NCBI GenBank assembly: GCA_963761525.1
Contig: CAVXHG010000010.1
Span: 248,001 to 312,000 of the forward strand
From: BOG-931 sp963761525
GTDB taxonomy: Bacteria > Pseudomonadota > Alphaproteobacteria > Rhizobiales > Xanthobacteraceae
DNA: 64,000 bases
Direction of reading: 5' to 3'
In this document: in pieces, positions 23,638 through 32,707 of the stretch
Numbering within the stretch: position 1 is the first letter of the stretch
How the letters are laid out: each line of letters starts with the position of its first letter
The notes under the pieces: model-generated
Databases searched by the model: none
Seen by the model: only the letters and a program-made list of their open reading frames with translations
Told to the model about the DNA's origin: nothing
Program-made: the position numbers and the translations under genes

Positions 23638-24752
23638 ATGTCCTCCATTCCACAAATCTGGATTTGGTTCGGTATTGCATTTTGCGTCATCCATTCCGGA
23701 TTATTCGCCGGTCTAAATCTCGCGATCTTCAGTCTCAGCCCGTTGCGTCTTCAGATCGAACTCGACGGCGGCAATACCGATGCGGGGCGGGTGCTTGATC
23801 TGCGCAAAACTTCAAATCAGGTTTTGGCGAGCATCATCTGGGGAAATGTCAGTATCAATGTGCTTGCTGACTCTTCTCTCGGACTCGGTATTGACCGGCG
23901 TCAGCGCGTTTCTGTTCTCCGCCATCGTTATTACGCTGCTCGGCGAGATCGTTCCACAAGCGTACTTCTCGCGTAATGCGCTGCGGATGACGGTATTCTT
24001 TCTTCCATTCGTAGAATTCTACCGTTTCATTCTCTATCCGTTGGCAAAGCCGACGGCGCTGTTGCTCGATTGGTGGTTGGGAGATGAAGGCATCACTTAT
24101 CTTCGCGAACGCGACATCCGCTCGCTGATTGCACGTAGCGCAACGAGCGGCGGCGATGTCGGCCCTGTGGAAGCAACCGGCGCCCGCAACTTTCTCGACT
24201 TGGACGACGTTCTCGTAACTGACGAGGGTGAGCCAATAGATGCGCAAAGCATCATCAGCCTCCCTCAGGTCGACAACAAATGCATACTCCCGCAGTTCAA
24301 TCGATCCCCGGACGATCCCTTCCTCCGGCAAGTCGACGCCTCGGGCAAGAAATGGGTGATCGTCACCAATCTCCAGGGCGAGCCTATATTCGTTCTCGAC
24401 TTCTCATTATTTCCTGCGTGACGCGCTGTTCAATCAGCTCGAAGCAACGCCCAACGTTTATTGGCATCGTCCGATCATCGTGCAAAATATGCAGACACGG
24501 CTTGGCGAGGTGATCGGACGCATGACCGTCGCGCCGGAACGGCCGGACGATGACGTCATTCACCACGACATGATCCTGGTCTGGGGTGCTCAGCGGCGGA
24601 TCATCACCGGCTCGGACCTTTTGGGACGACTGCTTCGAGGGATCGCGACCGTGGAAAAATCGGCGGCGGCGACGCAAGCCGTCACTTCAGAGGCAGGTCC
24701 TCCGGCCGCAACGGCGGTGCTGGCCGCAGCGTCACAGCAGACACAGGTCTAG
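23638..24752 (+). pseudogene. DUF21/CNNM-like membrane protein, two frame breaks
   Basis: Three consecutive frames join into one protein of about 370 residues. The first gives a membrane-embedded DUF21 domain (IWFGIAFCVIHSGLFAGLNL...NVSINVL). At about 23872 an extra base (CTTGCTG) moves the reading to TLLSDSVLTGVSAFLFSAIV and GARNFLDLDDVLV with a CBS-like region. At about 24404 another extra base moves it to HYFLRDALFNQLEATPNVYW and on to the stop at 24750. CNNM/CorC-type proteins take part in magnesium or other cation handling. Each break is explained by one surplus T, so indel errors are likely. It converges on the DnaJ-like gene. Confidence 0.8.
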
Positions 24753-24757
24753 CGGAC

Positions 24758-25756
24758 TCACATCGCTTTGCGCGGATCGTAGGGCTTATCGCCCTGCCAC
24801 TTCTTCATCAGCGCTTCGAGCTCAGGATCGGATTTCTCCGGCAGCACGATCCGCACCGTGGCGAGCAAGTCACCGCGGCCGGCCTTGGCCGGGAAGCCTT
24901 TGCCCTTAAGACGAAACGTGCGCCCGCTCGACGTCCACGGCGGAATCGCGATCTCGACCGGCTTGTCCAGGGTGGGCACACGCACCTTCGCCCCCAACGC
25001 GGCTTCGTAGAGCGTGATCGGCAATTCGAGCCTCACGTCGGCAACATCGAGGGTAAAGACCGGATGCGGCGCGATGTTGACGGTAATCAGCAAATCGCCT
25101 GGACCAGACTGGCCGGCCATGCCCTGCCCTTTCAGGCGAATATTCTGGCCGTTCATAATCCCGACTGGAATCTTTACGTCGACATCCTTGCCATTCGGCA
25201 GACGCAGACGCTGGGTAGCGCCGTTAGCCGCATCGACCAGCGATACTGACATTTCGGCGTGCACGTCGGCACCGGCACCAAAATCTTCCGGCTCAAAGTT
25301 CGAACGTGCGCCGGTCCCGGCTCGCCTGCCGAACGCGTCCCGCAAGATATCTTCAAAACCGCCGCCGAAACCGCCGCCGGCTGAGCCTGCCCCGCCACCG
25401 GCACGTCCACGACGTGTGGTCCTGGTGAACCCTTCAGGACCAAAATTGAAGCTCTCAAAGTTCGAATCCGGATTAGAGCCAGCGCCCGGCCCTGCTCCGC
25501 CGCCACCGAAGCCTTGAAAACCCTGGAAGCGCGGCTTGCCCTCGGCGTCTATTTCACCGCGATCGAACGCCTTGCGCTTATCTTCGTCCGCGAGAAGCTC
25601 GTTGGCAGCGTTAAGTTCGGCGAAGCGGTCTGCTGCCTTGGGATCGTTCTTGTTGGCGTCCGGATGCAGCTTCTTGGCGCGCCGCCGGTAGGCGCTCTTG
25701 ATGTCGTTCGCACTTGCCTTGCGATCGACCCCCAAAACTTCGTAGGGATCACGCAT
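24758..25756 (-). CDS. DnaJ-like co-chaperone (CbpA type)
   Basis: The protein of about 332 residues has an N-terminal J domain (DPYEVLGVDRKASANDIKSA with the HPD triad in KKLHPDANK, about residue 33), a Gly/Phe-rich linker (residues 75-125) and a DnaJ C-terminal substrate-binding domain (GKDVDVKIPVGIMNGQNIRL). The zinc-finger CxxCxGxG repeats of true DnaJ are missing, as in CbpA. It would stimulate DnaK ATPase and deliver clients. ATG at 25756 gives MRDPYEVLG; the open frame extends two codons further. Confidence 0.9.
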   Translation of the reverse strand: MRDPYEVLGVDRKASANDIKSAYRRRAKKLHPDANKNDPKAADRFAELNAANELLADEDKRKAFDRGEIDAEGKPRFQGFQGFGGGGAGPGAGSNPDSNFESFNFGPEGFTRTTRRGRAGGGAGSAGGGFGGGFEDILRDAFGRRAGTGARSNFEPEDFGAGADVHAEMSVSLVDAANGATQRLRLPNGKDVDVKIPVGIMNGQNIRLKGQGMAGQSGPGDLLITVNIAPHPVFTLDVADVRLELPITLYEAALGAKVRVPTLDKPVEIAIPPWTSSGRTFRLKGKGFPAKAGRGDLLATVRIVLPEKSDPELEALMKKWQGDKPYDPRKAM

Positions 25757-25879
25757 CCCCAATCAACTCCGCTCCTTTTTGGCCGGCCCCGCCGCCCACT
25801 AAAACCCAAATGTGGGGTGAAAATCGCCGCCACGCAATGTGACCGCGAATTGGCGTATCGCAAAGGCGATGATAGCCGG

Positions 25880-26437
25880 TCAGCCCTGCTTGAGCGGCTT
25901 GAGACTTCTGACTTCCCAACTGCCCTGATCGGTGCGGCAGGCGGAGCCTTCCAGCCAATCCTGAGAGTCGCCGCGGACGTAACTGGCCAGGAACCCGCGG
26001 CAGGACTGGCCGTCTTCGACATGGGCGCTGGCAAGCGGTGTGATATTGCCGCCCGCGCCCGTATTCGGATTCTGCCAGGGCACGCTGGAGTCCTTGCCGC
26101 CATGGGCAAGCACGTCGGAGGCGACGGCGCGCGCATAAGCCAAATCGTTTTCCGAAGGGGCTGATGTTTCCTTGATGCGACGGGCCTGGTCGGCGGAACG
26201 GCTAATCGAGCCAGTATGATCGGCGTCGGCTTCGTCCTGGGCCAAAAGCGAATGCATCTGAAACGAGCAGCCGCCGGCTGCCAACCCGCAAATCAAGGCC
26301 GCTACGCCGGGCAGGCAGCGCCAACATAGGCGCGGCGAGCCTGTTCCCCTATATAGAGGCCGGCAGCTCGTCTGCCGGTCACGCCACGCGACCACTGGGA
26401 TACCCCGTCGATGTCCGACGCAGCGCCGATAGAACAC
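25880..26437 (-). CDS. RT0821/Lpp0805-like lipoprotein, start uncertain
   Basis: The conserved part begins with a lipobox-like GLAAGGC (Cys about residue 57 of the maximal frame) and continues through WQNPNTGAGGNITPL, CRGFLASYV and GSACRTDQGSWEVRSL, the pattern of the RT0821/Lpp0805 family of small surface lipoproteins. The start is unclear: no ATG in frame opens a proper signal peptide, but an ATG at 26327 lies in another frame directly before it (MLALP), which suggests a small indel. The maximal frame overlaps the pdxH start. Function is unknown; the family is found at the cell envelope. Confidence 0.65.
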   Translation of the reverse strand: MFYRRCVGHRRGIPVVAWRDRQTSCRPLYRGTGSPRLCWRCLPGVAALICGLAAGGCSFQMHSLLAQDEADADHTGSISRSADQARRIKETSAPSENDLAYARAVASDVLAHGGKDSSVPWQNPNTGAGGNITPLASAHVEDGQSCRGFLASYVRGDSQDWLEGSACRTDQGSWEVRSLKPLKQG

Positions 26438-27052
26438 CTGATCGGGTTAACGGGCGGTGACTTCACCGAAGCTGACGAGCCGGTGAGGCTCTTTGCGTCC
26501 TGGTTCGCCGAGGCTAAGCGCGCGGAACCGGTCAACCCCGATGCCATGGCGCTGGCGACCGTTGGCCCGGACGGTATGCCCAATGCGCGTATGGTGCTGA
26601 TGAAAGGCTTCGATGAGCGCGGTTTCGTCTTTTATACCAATGTGGACAGCATCAAGGGGCACGAGCTTGAGGGCGCGCCGAGAGCCGCGCTGACATTTTA
26701 CTGGAAGTCGTTGCAGCGCCAGGTTCGCTCGCGCGGAACGGTGGAACCGGTTTCGAAGGAAGAGGCCGACGCCTATTTCGCGAGCCGGTCGCGCATGGCG
26801 CAAATCGGTGCGTGGTCAAGCAAGCAATCCTCGCCGCTGGAAAGCCGTCTGGCGTTCGAGAAGGCGATCGCACTCAACACCGCGAAGTTCGGCGTCGGTT
26901 CCGTACCAAGGCCGCCATTCTGGTCCGGTTATCGCGTTGTGCCGCGGGAAATCGAATTCTGGCAGGAGCGATTGTACCGTTTGCACGACCGCATTGTTTT
27001 TACGCGCGAGAGCCCAGGAGCGCCCTGGACCAAGACGCGCCTCTATCCGTGA
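26411..27052 (+). CDS. pdxH: Pyridoxamine 5'-phosphate oxidase
   Basis: The 213-residue flavoprotein oxidises pyridoxine/pyridoxamine phosphate to pyridoxal phosphate. It shows ARMVLMKGFDERGFVFYTN (about residues 58-76), ALTFYWKSLQRQVRSRGTVE (FMN and dimer contacts), and the C-terminal signature FWSGYRVVPREIEFWQERLYRLHDR with catalytic Arg residues. Length and signatures are standard. It is followed by an SDR gene 16 bases later on the same strand. It starts with ATG at 26411, overlapping the 5' part of the divergent lipoprotein frame. Confidence 0.95.
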   Translation: MSDAAPIEHLIGLTGGDFTEADEPVRLFASWFAEAKRAEPVNPDAMALATVGPDGMPNARMVLMKGFDERGFVFYTNVDSIKGHELEGAPRAALTFYWKSLQRQVRSRGTVEPVSKEEADAYFASRSRMAQIGAWSSKQSSPLESRLAFEKAIALNTAKFGVGSVPRPPFWSGYRVVPREIEFWQERLYRLHDRIVFTRESPGAPWTKTRLYP

Positions 27053-27068
27053 GATAAAACAGGTAGCC

Positions 27069-27812
27069 ATGGCGACCAGCAATCAACCGCGCCGCACGTT
27101 GCTCCTAACCGGGGCAAGCCGAGGTATTGGGCACGCGACAGTGAAGCGGTTCTCCGCCGCAGGTTGGCGCGTGATCACCTGCTCCCGGCATCCTTTCCCG
27201 GAAAACTGCCCGTGGGAGGCCGGACCTGAAGATCACATCCAGGTCGATCTTTCCGATCCGCTAAACACTGAGGAAGCAATCGCAGAGACCAAGCGCCGGC
27301 TGCACGGCGAGTTGCATGCACTGGTCAACAACGCCGCGATCTCGCCGAAGGCCGTCGGCGGCAAGCGGCTTGGCTCGATCGAGACCTCGCGCGACGACTG
27401 GCATCACATCTTCCAGGTAAATTTTTTCGCCCCTATCATGCTGGCGCGCGGTCTGCTGGATGAGCTCAGCGCTGCCAAGGGCTCGGTCGTCAACGTCACT
27501 TCGATTGCAGGCTCCCGCGTACATCCTTTCGCCGGCACGGCCTATTCGACATCGAAGGCAGCGCTCGCCGCGCTGACGCGCGAAATGGCGGCCGACTTCG
27601 GTTCTCGCGGCGTGCGCGTCAACGCCATTGCTCCGGGCGAGATCGACACCGCCATGCTTTCGCCCGGGACGGAAAAGATTGTCGAGAACATCCCGATGCA
27701 CAGGCTTGGCACACCCGACGAAGTGGCAAAGATCATCTACGTGCTGTGCACGGAGACCGCTTCATACGTCAACGGCGCCGAGATCCATATCAACGGCGGC
27801 CAGCACGTCTAG
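27069..27812 (+). CDS. SDR family oxidoreductase
   Basis: This 247-residue classical short-chain dehydrogenase has TGASRGIGHATVKRF (cofactor loop), NNAAISP, the serine in VNVTSIAGSR, YSTSKAALAALTRE with the catalytic Tyr and Lys (about residues 159-172), and the usual end NGAEIHINGGQHV. ATG at 27069 gives MATSNQPRRTLLL; the longer open frame upstream overlaps pdxH out of phase. The substrate is unknown. It shares a transcript direction with pdxH, but a functional link is not evident. Confidence 0.9.
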   Translation: MATSNQPRRTLLLTGASRGIGHATVKRFSAAGWRVITCSRHPFPENCPWEAGPEDHIQVDLSDPLNTEEAIAETKRRLHGELHALVNNAAISPKAVGGKRLGSIETSRDDWHHIFQVNFFAPIMLARGLLDELSAAKGSVVNVTSIAGSRVHPFAGTAYSTSKAALAALTREMAADFGSRGVRVNAIAPGEIDTAMLSPGTEKIVENIPMHRLGTPDEVAKIIYVLCTETASYVNGAEIHINGGQHV

Positions 27813-27826
27813 AGGAGCGAAGTTGT

Positions 27827-27912
27827 TTTAGATTGAACCGATCGTCGCTCTAGCATTTTGTTTGAGCATGATCTTTTCGGAAAACCGGCGTCCACTTTTC
27901 CGGATCATGTTC
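27827..27912. repeat. Palindromic intergenic repeat, copy 1
   Basis: GAGCATGATCTTTTCGGAAA and, 13 bases later, CTTTTCCGGATCATGTTC form an imperfect inverted repeat (27864-27912) with a preceding CGATCGTCGCTCTAGCATTT arm. A second copy in the opposite orientation lies at 49624-49666. Elements of this form are scattered in many copies between genes in Bradyrhizobium-type genomes. Confidence 0.8.
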
Positions 27913-27932
27913 GGCGCATCAACTCAAGCTGA

Positions 27933-29093
27933 TTAAATTACGCGGGTATTGAGTATCCGGTCGCTGGCGGCGATCCGCGCCGATCCGTTTTGCGCCAGCT
28001 CCGCTTTTGCTGCCGCAAGATCGGCCGGCGTCCGGACCGATTGCTCTTCCAGCATCCATTGATACGAGAAGCTGTAGACGAAGGCGCTGCGCGCGTAGCG
28101 CATTTGCGAGTATCGCATCAGCCGTTCCTCGACAGTGCCGCCGCCGGTCAACATTTCGCGGGCAAGCACGTAGCCATCTTCTGCCGCCATCGCGGCGCCC
28201 TGCGTCAGATGTGGCGGCGAGGTATGCGCGGCATCGCCCCCAATCGCGACACGGCCGCGAAACCACGGCCAAGGCAACAGGATCGGTTCGATCGGGCTGT
28301 AGACAATATCGGAACTGGCATCGAGCGAAGCCGAGACTTCAGCGACATAGCTGCCGTATTGCGCCAAACGCTCTTTGAACAGCGTCGCATAATCCTCGCG
28401 CTTGAAGACTGCATCTGGCGCTTCAGCGCGAATGTGAAACAAGTACATCAGTTCGTTGCTGAGCGGCATCGCGCCGGTCTTGCTGCCGATACCCTGCAAA
28501 AACTCCATGCCGCGCACGAAGTCCGGACGTGGCACCTGCACGCGCCACGCACCGTAGCCGGATGGACGCGGCGCGAACGCTGTTCCAACCAAATACTCCC
28601 GGGTCGTCGAGCGAATGCCGTCGAAGCCCACGAGCAAATCAAAGGTCTCGGTACGTCCGTCGGAGAACACCGCCGAGACCTGATCCACGTCTTCCAGGAT
28701 TTTGCTCACCGTCAGGCCGGTACGCACTTCGATGCCGGCACGCTCGGCCGCGCCGAGCAGAATCTCATGCAGGCGCAAGCGGGACAATGCGCAGAATGCA
28801 GGTATCTTGTCGTCGCCGAGCAGGAACTTGTGATCGACAATCAGCTCACGCTGCGGGCCGAAGATGTACATCCGGTCGTAACTGAAGCCGGTCGCTAAAA
28901 GCTCTGGCAGCACACCGAGCGCGTCGTAAACACGAAGCGCGTTGGCGGGCTGGCCAAGCCCCACACCCGGCACATCGAAAGCCGGCCGCCGTTCGATCAG
29001 CACAACCTCGACCCCGCGTTGCGCGAATGCGGCGGCGGTTGTCAAACCGCCTACGCCACCTCCAACGACCAGAACGCGACGAATATCGCTCAT
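27933..29093 (-). CDS. FAD-dependent aromatic monooxygenase
   Basis: The 386-residue protein has the class A flavin monooxygenase fingerprint: GGGVGGLTTAAAFAQRGVEV (Rossmann GxGxxG, residues 10-29), LVGFDGIRSTTREYL (the DG motif, about 150) and RVAIGGDAAHTSPPHLTQGA (the GD motif, about 275-295). Such enzymes hydroxylate aromatic or heteroaromatic rings with NAD(P)H and oxygen. ATG at 29093 is preferred; the open frame extends 19 codons without a ribosome site. It is divergent from the PF06684-type gene, separated by 71 bases that contain TTGACA (29107-29112). It opens the putative catabolic cluster. Confidence 0.88.
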   Translation of the reverse strand: MSDIRRVLVVGGGVGGLTTAAAFAQRGVEVVLIERRPAFDVPGVGLGQPANALRVYDALGVLPELLATGFSYDRMYIFGPQRELIVDHKFLLGDDKIPAFCALSRLRLHEILLGAAERAGIEVRTGLTVSKILEDVDQVSAVFSDGRTETFDLLVGFDGIRSTTREYLVGTAFAPRPSGYGAWRVQVPRPDFVRGMEFLQGIGSKTGAMPLSNELMYLFHIRAEAPDAVFKREDYATLFKERLAQYGSYVAEVSASLDASSDIVYSPIEPILLPWPWFRGRVAIGGDAAHTSPPHLTQGAAMAAEDGYVLAREMLTGGGTVEERLMRYSQMRYARSAFVYSFSYQWMLEEQSVRTPADLAAAKAELAQNGSARIAASDRILNTRVI

Positions 29094-29164
29094 GCTACCG
29101 CGCGGTTTGACAGACTTTTCGACACTAGCGAGTATCAAAATCTGCCGCAAAGGACACGGTCGTC

Positions 29165-29749
29165 ATGCAGATCAAGATCCGCCGGACCTTCACGATGATC
29201 GAGGAACGACGGGAAGAGGCCGGGCACGTGTCCAATCTGCCACTCCGCCGTGTTGCGGCGGTGGCTATCGTGGAAAATCCGTACGCCGGACGCTACGTTG
29301 ATGACCTCAAGTCGATGATCGATGGCAGCGTCACGCTTGGCAAGGAGTTGGGCAGTCTTGCGCTATTGGCTTTTGGCGACCAAGAGGTCCAGAGTTACGG
29401 CAAAGGCGGCATTGTCGGGGTCAACGGCGAACAGGAACACGCCAACGCACTGCTGACGACGGCTTTCGCCAACCCAATCCGCGATCTGCTTGGCGGCGGC
29501 GACGCCTGGATTTCATCATTCACCAAGAAAGGCGGGCCGGGCACGCCAATCGATATTCCAATGAACCACAAGGACGACGTTTATGTCCGCTCTCACTATG
29601 ATGGCATGTCGCTGGTACTGCCGGACGCACCAATGCCCGATGAGATCGCGGTGATCTTTTGTCTGGCCAACCGCGGACGACTCAACGCGCGTGTCGGTGG
29701 GCTAACCCACGAAGAAGTCGTGACGCGCAAAGCCGCGAAGCGATCCTGA
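29165..29749 (+). CDS. Amino acid synthesis family protein (PF06684 type)
   Basis: The 194-residue product contains RRVAAVAIVENPYAGRYVDD (about residues 28-47), GSLALLAFGDQEVQSYGKGG and VGVNGEQEHANALLTTAFAN, features of the uncharacterised family named 'amino acid synthesis', formerly a DUF. The name does not rest on a known reaction. An AAAGGA ribosome site lies ahead of the ATG. The stop is four bases from the enamidase-like amidohydrolase start, so the two are probably one operon and act on the same substrate. Confidence 0.82.
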   Translation: MQIKIRRTFTMIEERREEAGHVSNLPLRRVAAVAIVENPYAGRYVDDLKSMIDGSVTLGKELGSLALLAFGDQEVQSYGKGGIVGVNGEQEHANALLTTAFANPIRDLLGGGDAWISSFTKKGGPGTPIDIPMNHKDDVYVRSHYDGMSLVLPDAPMPDEIAVIFCLANRGRLNARVGGLTHEEVVTRKAAKRS

Positions 29750-29753
29750 CGCC

Positions 29754-30941
29754 ATGAAGATCGCAATTTTCAACATCGCGAAGATTCTGTCCGGCGACAT
29801 CGCCACGCCAGTTGTGCCCGGTGACACCATCATCACTAATGACGGCAAGATCGTCTCGATCGGTTCAGGCGCAGCCCCGGATTGCGACGTCGCGATCGAT
29901 GCCGGCGGCATGATGGCGATGCCGGGCCTGATCGACTCCCATGTCCACATTACATTCGGGGACTACACGCCGCGGCAGAAGACCGTCGGCTTTCTCGAAA
30001 GCTACATCCACGGTGGCGTGACCACCTGCATCAGCGCATCCGAGGTTCACGTACCCGGCCGTCCGCGCGATCCCGCCGGCGTGAAGGCGCTGGCGATCGC
30101 CGCACGCAAATCGTTCGAACACTATCGCCCGGGCGGCATGCGGGTTCATGCCGGTTCCATCATCCTTGAGCCCAACTTGACCGAAGCGGATTTTTCGGAG
30201 CTGGAAAAGCAGGGTGTGTGGCTTGCCAAGGCCGGCTTCGGTGCGTTCGCGACGCCTTACGAATACGCACCGTATGTCGCAATGGCGCGACAGCACGGCA
30301 TGGTCTCGATGGTGCACACCGGCGGCTCCTCAATTCCCGGCTCGACGGGAATTTGGGCCGACCACGTGCTCAAAATGCAGCCTGACGTGTCCTATCACGT
30401 CAACGGCGGACCGATCGCCATGCCGGACGCCGATTTCCCGCGCATGGTCAATGAAAGCCGGATCGCGATGCAGATTTGCACCGCGGGCAATCTGCGCACG
30501 GCGCTGCTGGTCGCGAAATTGCTGAAAGCCGCCGATCAGGAGGAACGCCTGCTGATTGCCACGGATACGCCAACCGGCACCGGCGTTATGCCGCTCGGCA
30601 TGCTTTACACCATGAGCCACCTCGCCGCGCTTGCGGATGTTCCGCCGGAGATCACGGTGGCGATGGCAACCGGAAACAACGCCAAAATCTACCGGCTCAA
30701 CAGCGGAATGCTCGCGCCGGGCCGCGATGCCGATATTGCACTGGTCGATGCCTGCCTCGGCGGCTCGCAGAATGATGCGCTATCAGCACTTCGGAACGGT
30801 GACATCATGGGCGTCGGCGCGGTGATCACCGACGGCGTGCCACGTTTTGTCGGCAGAAGCCGCAATACGCCGGAGACCATGAGAAAGGTGCAAGTGGCCC
30901 ACTCGCGCGTACCGCAAACTTTCTCAGGCGAGGCGCACTAA
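29754..30941 (+). CDS. Amidohydrolase, enamidase/dihydroorotase-like
   Basis: The 395-residue metal-dependent hydrolase has the first metal motif IDSHVHITFGDY (about residues 60-71), MVHTGGSSIPGS (about 186-197), HVNGG and a late acid in IATDTPTGTGVMPLG (about 263-277). Residues around DYTPRQKT, HGGVTTCISA and VPGRPRDPAG strongly recall enamidase of anaerobic nicotinate fermenters, which opens a cyclic enamide (1,4,5,6-tetrahydro-6-oxonicotinate). The resemblance is from memory of that sequence and should be confirmed. Context with two ring hydroxylases and CoA ligases supports a ring-opening role. Confidence 0.85.
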   Translation: MKIAIFNIAKILSGDIATPVVPGDTIITNDGKIVSIGSGAAPDCDVAIDAGGMMAMPGLIDSHVHITFGDYTPRQKTVGFLESYIHGGVTTCISASEVHVPGRPRDPAGVKALAIAARKSFEHYRPGGMRVHAGSIILEPNLTEADFSELEKQGVWLAKAGFGAFATPYEYAPYVAMARQHGMVSMVHTGGSSIPGSTGIWADHVLKMQPDVSYHVNGGPIAMPDADFPRMVNESRIAMQICTAGNLRTALLVAKLLKAADQEERLLIATDTPTGTGVMPLGMLYTMSHLAALADVPPEITVAMATGNNAKIYRLNSGMLAPGRDADIALVDACLGGSQNDALSALRNGDIMGVGAVITDGVPRFVGRSRNTPETMRKVQVAHSRVPQTFSGEAH

Positions 30942-30955
30942 ATCGCTCTACGAGT

Positions 30956-32426
30956 TCAGCGCACAGTCAGCGCATTGGTCTCTTCCAGTTTTTTGAGATC
31001 TTCTTTCAGAATCTCGCGAGAAACTTTGCCAAGCCGATTGCGGGGAATTTGTTTAACCTGAAAGATGCGATCGGGCACATATTGTGGCGTCGACTCCCGA
31101 TAAAACTCGTAAAGCTTACTCACTTCGATTTCGCCGCCGTCTCGAGTAGATCACCGCCATCCAGATTTGCTCAATGCCAATGGCGTCGAGAATTCCGACA
31201 ACCGCCGCATCGCCAATGGCTGGATGCTTCTTAATGATCTCTTCGATGGCGTCCGGAGCGACTTTCGTGCCGCCGCGGTTGATGATTTCGTTGGTGCGGC
31301 CTTTGATCACCAACATACCGTTGCGAAAAACGATGCCCTCATCACCTGGATAGAACCAGTCATTATTCTCGACTTGATACCCTTCGCTTTCCGACTTTAC
31401 GTATTGATGTCCCTGTCCCATCGCGCGCAGACGGATCTGACCTTCCTTGCCGTATTCGAGCGGCTTGTTCTGCTCGTCCACGACTTCGACATCGATCCAG
31501 GGCGTTATGATGCCAACGGCCCTGTCCATGCCGTAGACAAGTTCGGAGGGCGTATAGGCTACCGTGCCGCCTTCGGTCGATCCATAGCCGCAAAAAAGAA
31601 GATTGCAGACGAGCAGCCGGATCCGCGCGATCAGAGGTGCATAGGCAACACTGCCGCCGATATGGATTGAGCGCAGCGAATCAAGACGGCGGAAGTCTGC
31701 CTCCTGACCCTTGACGATATCCGAAATCTGATGGGTCGATGCCACAAGCACTTCGGCGCGATGAGATAGAATCAACAGGCGTGCCGTGCCGTCAAATGCA
31801 AAACAAATGGTGCGACCGAGCCAAAGCGTCGTGATTGCGAAGCTGTAGCCGTAATTTGTGGACAGGCCCGGCGTGCAAACGATGCGATCCCAGCCAGGTG
31901 TACTGGTGCTGATCGAATATGAAATCAGCCGCTCTTGTACCGCCTCATAGCTCAGTGCGATGATTTTGGGTGTGCCGGTCGTGCCTGACGAAAGAATAAG
32001 GCGGCAAGTGCTGTGCGGGTCGGCCTGCTGCGCCAGGTTGGGACCAATCATCGTCGGCGGTTCGCCGTTGAACCAGGATTCGTCCACGACGATCATCCGC
32101 GCCGCAGTGCCGGCAATCGGCTGATTGGTCAGCAGCGCGCCGATGGCACCGTCATCGAGGAATTCTTTTTGCGGAGCGTCCAGTGAAACGGAGATCATAC
32201 CGGCGCGGTGAAGCGCACAGATGAGCGTCACGTGCCCAATCGCGTTCAAGATGTGAACACCGACCCGATCGCCCGGTTTGAGACCTTGCGCCCGCAGTTG
32301 CTGCCCGACCGCCAGTATTCCGCGCCGCAGCATGCCGTACGTGAGCGTTGCTTCACTGGTGATGACCGCCGGCTTCTCCGGATTGGCCGCAGCGTGAAAA
32401 AAAATCATGTCGACGAAGTCGATCAT
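30956..32426 (-). pseudogene. AMP-dependent synthetase/ligase (ANL family), frame broken near C-terminus
   Basis: From MIDFVDMIFFHAAANPEKPA the frame gives an acyl-CoA synthetase-type core with LILSSGTTGTPK (P-loop, about residue 145), CGYGSTEGGTVAYTP (about 285) and DWFYPGDEGI with the hinge Asp. Near 31141 one surplus base breaks the frame; the next frame resumes DGGEIEVSKLYEFYRESTPQ and includes NRLGKVSREIL with the catalytic Lys, ending at 30956. The complete reading would be about 490 residues, normal for a ligase that activates a carboxylic acid with ATP and CoA. A longer N-terminal frame to 32540 is possible. It is convergent with the amidohydrolase gene. Confidence 0.85.
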
Positions 32427-32707
32427 CGGAGCTTCGGCACTTGAGGCATTGACGGAGTGTGGAGGAAGCTTCTCGCGAACTTCGAGACCAATTTCAATCG
32501 ATGCAACCCTCGCGCTCGGCTGGATGAACGTCCAACGCACTAAATACTATCCCAAACGGTATCCCGCTCCGCGAGAACCGTTGCGGAATTGCCACAAGCT
32601 GCCTGAATCTGCTTATTTCTCTGGGGGTTGGCCTTTTCACGTCTTAAAATTGCGGGCCCAATGTGTTTTATTCTACCTAGGAATTATGGATTTTGGATGG
32701 GCGGCTA

